DNA of 64,000 nucleotides, from positions 1 through 64,000 of the forward strand of contig JAATGF010000152.1 in assembly GCA_015654795.1 (NCBI GenBank), given 5' to 3'. The notes under the pieces were generated by a model. The model saw only the letters and a program-made list of their open reading frames with translations, did no database searches and was not told the DNA's origin. Below, piece after piece: positions 61,999 to 64,000 of the stretch. This DNA comes from Bacteroidales bacterium (GTDB taxonomy: Bacteria > Bacteroidota > Bacteroidia > Bacteroidales > Prolixibacteraceae). The position numbers and the translations under genes are program-made. Each line of letters opens with the position of its first letter. The stretch's first letter is position 1.

Positions 61999-62135
61999 AT
62001 TTTTAGTTTATTTGTTTTTAAAGACACGATCAGGCAAATAGAATATTCAAATGTCTGTTTCCAAATATCATATCTTGCCTTGTGCAGAATTCACTCACTG
62101 CTTTAAATATATTTTCAATAAACCGGGTAGGGGCA

Positions 62136-62180
62136 TTGAGTAACCTTTCTGTAATCAATGATACAGAAAGAATTACTCAA
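62136..62180 (-). terminator. Strong hairpin after the GH38-like gene
   Basis: TTGAGTAACCTTTCTGTA (62136-62153) pairs with TACAGAAAGAATTACTCAA (62162-62180) with one bulge, 40 bp downstream of the glycosidase stop on the minus strand. It probably ends that transcript, so the ROK kinase would have its own promoter. Confidence 0.75.
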
Positions 62181-62219
62181 ACATTATACAAATCTTATTT
62201 AAAGTACGAAGTCTGCCAG

Positions 62220-64000
62220 TTAATCTACCCTGATCATTACAACTCCCCATGCGGGGATCTCAATATTACTATTTATTTCCTGCGTTTTATCTTCGCCCGA
62301 GTTCGTCAGCCAAACGTGTTGAATCGGACTTTTTTCCGAAACGAGTTTGGTTTTAACAGACGATTCGGATGAATTAAAGAGGGTTAGCATTTTACCTTTG
62401 CCGTCGTCGCAAGGTTTTAAGGCAGTTACGATTACCTGCGGCTGATCGGGATAAATGCCCGACATTGTCGTCGTATTTTCGGAAGCCTGTTTTACGAGTA
62501 ATGGCTGACTTAATCCAATGGCATAACGTGAATTTTCGTTTGCACTGAATTGTTTGTGAGGCCAAAGTGCATAGCGGAATGTAATTAACCCTTCCTGATA
62601 AGCCCTGTAGTTGGTTCCCCAATGATTGTTGATTGCCCATGAGAAAAGTGTCTGGGTAGGTTCGATGTGTTTCCTCCAAATTTCCGGATTGGTTTGTGAA
62701 CCAAGCATTACTGCTGTAATTCCACCTACTTCGAAAAGAGGAGCATCCAACGTGATCAGCGCAACACCATTTTCCTGATTGGAAACATCAGCCCAACGGC
62801 TTGCTGTCAACCAATTTTTACAGGCGCTCGGAATCTGATCTTTTTCGGGCTGCATCACACCATAAGGGACATCAAGTTTAACAATTCCGTCGGGTACCTG
62901 AAACGGAAATGCAAAGTTAACACTTTCTTTCCCTCCTTTTTGAGCAAATTTCCAGTCGCCGGGATTGGGATTTATTTGCGCCCTTTTTTTGTCTAAGATG
63001 TTTACAAGTTCAACTTGTTCCTGTCCAGCCATTAAGCGGACTTCGCGGATGAGTTTGTTACAACCTTGCGCTTCCGATTCAATAAGAAGTGACGCAACAA
63101 GCGGTCCTTTTTCTTTTACGGATATTTGTACCTTATCTATTTTCTTTATGTCATTTACTTTAGCCGAATCAAGAAAGGCGTAGTCGTTTAATCCATAGCC
63201 CGATGCAGTGTTTACAAAGTTGATGTTTTTGGTCGCAACCGATTTTAATTCAGCGATTGCTCCTGTCCGGGCATCGATTCGCAGCGAAACGAGACCATTA
63301 TCAATGGTGGTTCCCTGAATTTTTACAGTGCCTTCTATAAAGGCTTTTCCTTTAGAAATTATAAATCTTTTTGAGGAGTAGGGTGGGAGTGCCTTTACAA
63401 GGATTGCCAACTCTCCCGTCGAAAGTCGCTGTGAAGGGACTTGTTTTTTATCAGTATTCAACACGCGGTCGCCTGTTTTGGATAAAGAAGCAGGAACCAA
63501 TACGATTTCAGAACGGGGCCATGAACTTGTGTTATATATTTCGATGGCTGCTCCAAAATTACTGTTTTTATCATTTAAAAGTAAAGCTTTATCGAGTAAT
63601 TGACGTGATTGTTTATCTGCGTCGAGGGCGTATGATTGTTTGATTTCCCATTGTTCTTTGGCCATTTTACTCTCCGGATCTGTGAGGCTGCACCATGCGC
63701 CCCATGTGTGTTCGGAGTAGAGTAATACTTTTTTCCACGCTTGCTCAAAGTCGGTAAACGGATAACTCGCCTGATCTTTCATGGCCCATAAAGCCTCCGC
63801 TTGTGACAGTCGATCGGAACTTGCCCTGTTCATTCCTGTTTCGAGGGCAGAGGAGCCTGCTCCGTCTTCCCAATAAGGGGTCCAATCTCCTTTTACCTGT
63901 TGAAGTTTACTTCCAAACTTATTTTCGAATGCTTCAAATGCCTCACTTGTTGATGAGATAATAAATTTGGGATAGGTGTATTTTGAATTCCATCCTTTTA
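62220..64000 (-). CDS. GH38-like alpha-mannosidase, C-terminal part (cut by window edge)
   Basis: The reading frame is open through to the last base, so the gene starts outside the window. A methionine at 63833 is internal. The visible 594 codons include GDWTPYWEDGAGSSALETGMNRASSDRLSQAEAL, the LYSEHTWGAWCSLTDPESKMAKEQWEIKQSY segment that ends the catalytic half, and a beta-rich C-terminal domain, as in GH38 glycosidases. The first residues seen (KYTYPKFIISSTSEAFEAFENKF) fit the (beta/alpha) domain. It should remove mannose residues in the periplasm or outside. The gene heads the sugar group running leftward. Confidence 0.85.
   Translation of the reverse strand, partial: KGWNSKYTYPKFIISSTSEAFEAFENKFGSKLQQVKGDWTPYWEDGAGSSALETGMNRASSDRLSQAEALWAMKDQASYPFTDFEQAWKKVLLYSEHTWGAWCSLTDPESKMAKEQWEIKQSYALDADKQSRQLLDKALLLNDKNSNFGAAIEIYNTSSWPRSEIVLVPASLSKTGDRVLNTDKKQVPSQRLSTGELAILVKALPPYSSKRFIISKGKAFIEGTVKIQGTTIDNGLVSLRIDARTGAIAELKSVATKNINFVNTASGYGLNDYAFLDSAKVNDIKKIDKVQISVKEKGPLVASLLIESEAQGCNKLIREVRLMAGQEQVELVNILDKKRAQINPNPGDWKFAQKGGKESVNFAFPFQVPDGIVKLDVPYGVMQPEKDQIPSACKNWLTASRWADVSNQENGVALITLDAPLFEVGGITAVMLGSQTNPEIWRKHIEPTQTLFSWAINNHWGTNYRAYQEGLITFRYALWPHKQFSANENSRYAIGLSQPLLVKQASENTTTMSGIYPDQPQVIVTALKPCDDGKGKMLTLFNSSESSVKTKLVSEKSPIQHVWLTNSGEDKTQEINSNIEIPAWGVVMIRVD

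Noticed and set aside
62082-62372. Open frame on the plus strand at the end of the GH38-like gene
   Set aside because: It overlaps the terminator and the antisense of a solid coding region.
1-64000. rRNA or tRNA genes, including a 23S rRNA around the four-helix-bundle gene
   Set aside because: No conserved rRNA segments or tRNA cloverleaf sequences were recognised; the S23-type gene is flanked by cus genes.

Overview
The window looks like chromosomal DNA of a Bacteroidetes species, probably an environmental Bacteroidales or Marinilabiliales relative. This rests on promoters with the phylum's TAnnTTTG -7 box, weak or absent Shine-Dalgarno sites, and families typical of the phylum (HYC_CC_PP copper-operon protein, TIGR02757, DUF4105, DUF1761, DUF4143 ATPases, S23-type four-helix-bundle protein). 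No rRNA, tRNA, CRISPR array or prophage was seen. Placement below phylum level is inference.

Layout. 0.45-7.5 kb: an ECF-like sigma factor, a small membrane protein and a TolC / adaptor / RND permease drug-efflux set, with a roughly 160-bp miniature element sitting exactly at the stop codons of the adaptor and permease genes. 7.5-9.8 kb: a repeat-rich stretch with an internally deleted insertion sequence that has perfect 24-bp terminal inverted repeats and an 8-bp target duplication. 9.8-17.4 kb: a defence island with a DUF4297-like nuclease plus HerA ATPase pair, then a 1215-aa type IIG restriction-modification protein. That protein carries an in-frame HUH/Y1 transposase (RAYT-like) domain inside its methylase, and GC-rich REP-like palindromes in its coding sequence. 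17.4-35.4 kb: accessory single genes (SnoaL-like protein, two alpha/beta hydrolases, S41 and S51 peptidases, lipoprotein plus barrel pair, two AAA-DUF4143 ATPases, methyltransferase, PanE-like reductase, WYL regulator plus NmrA-like reductase). Several are bounded by shared leaders, trailers and a recurring 'hairpin plus promoter' module, which suggests a cassette array or repeat-driven gene acquisition.

35.4-45.5 kb: a minus-strand copper/silver (Cus-type) efflux operon. It runs from a HYC_CC_PP protein through an HMA chaperone, an unknown secreted protein, a heavy-metal-binding lipoprotein, CusA, a four-helix-bundle protein and CusC to CusB. It has been invaded by GAAATA / TTTC low-complexity inverted repeats at gene junctions and inside the cusA and cusC reading frames. 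45.5-47.1 kb: dispersed repeats.

47.1-55.5 kb: mostly housekeeping genes: TatA, a LolD-like ATPase, TIGR02757, a TrmN6-like methyltransferase, DUF1761, DUF4105, MutS, and a PDDEXK/DUF1016 nuclease. 55.5-57.4 kb: more repeats, a 283-bp MITE and mscL. 57.4-64 kb: a minus-strand carbohydrate group with a GH38-like mannosidase (cut by the window edge), a ROK sugar kinase, a mannose-6-phosphate-isomerase-type protein, a cupin phosphoglucose isomerase and an esterase, consistent with release and phosphorylation of mannose-type sugars and their conversion to fructose-6-phosphate.

The strongest candidates for something undescribed are the RAYT domain and REP palindromes embedded in the type IIG restriction gene, the repeat-invaded cus operon with its four-helix-bundle gene, and the cassette-like array at 9.7-35.4 kb.
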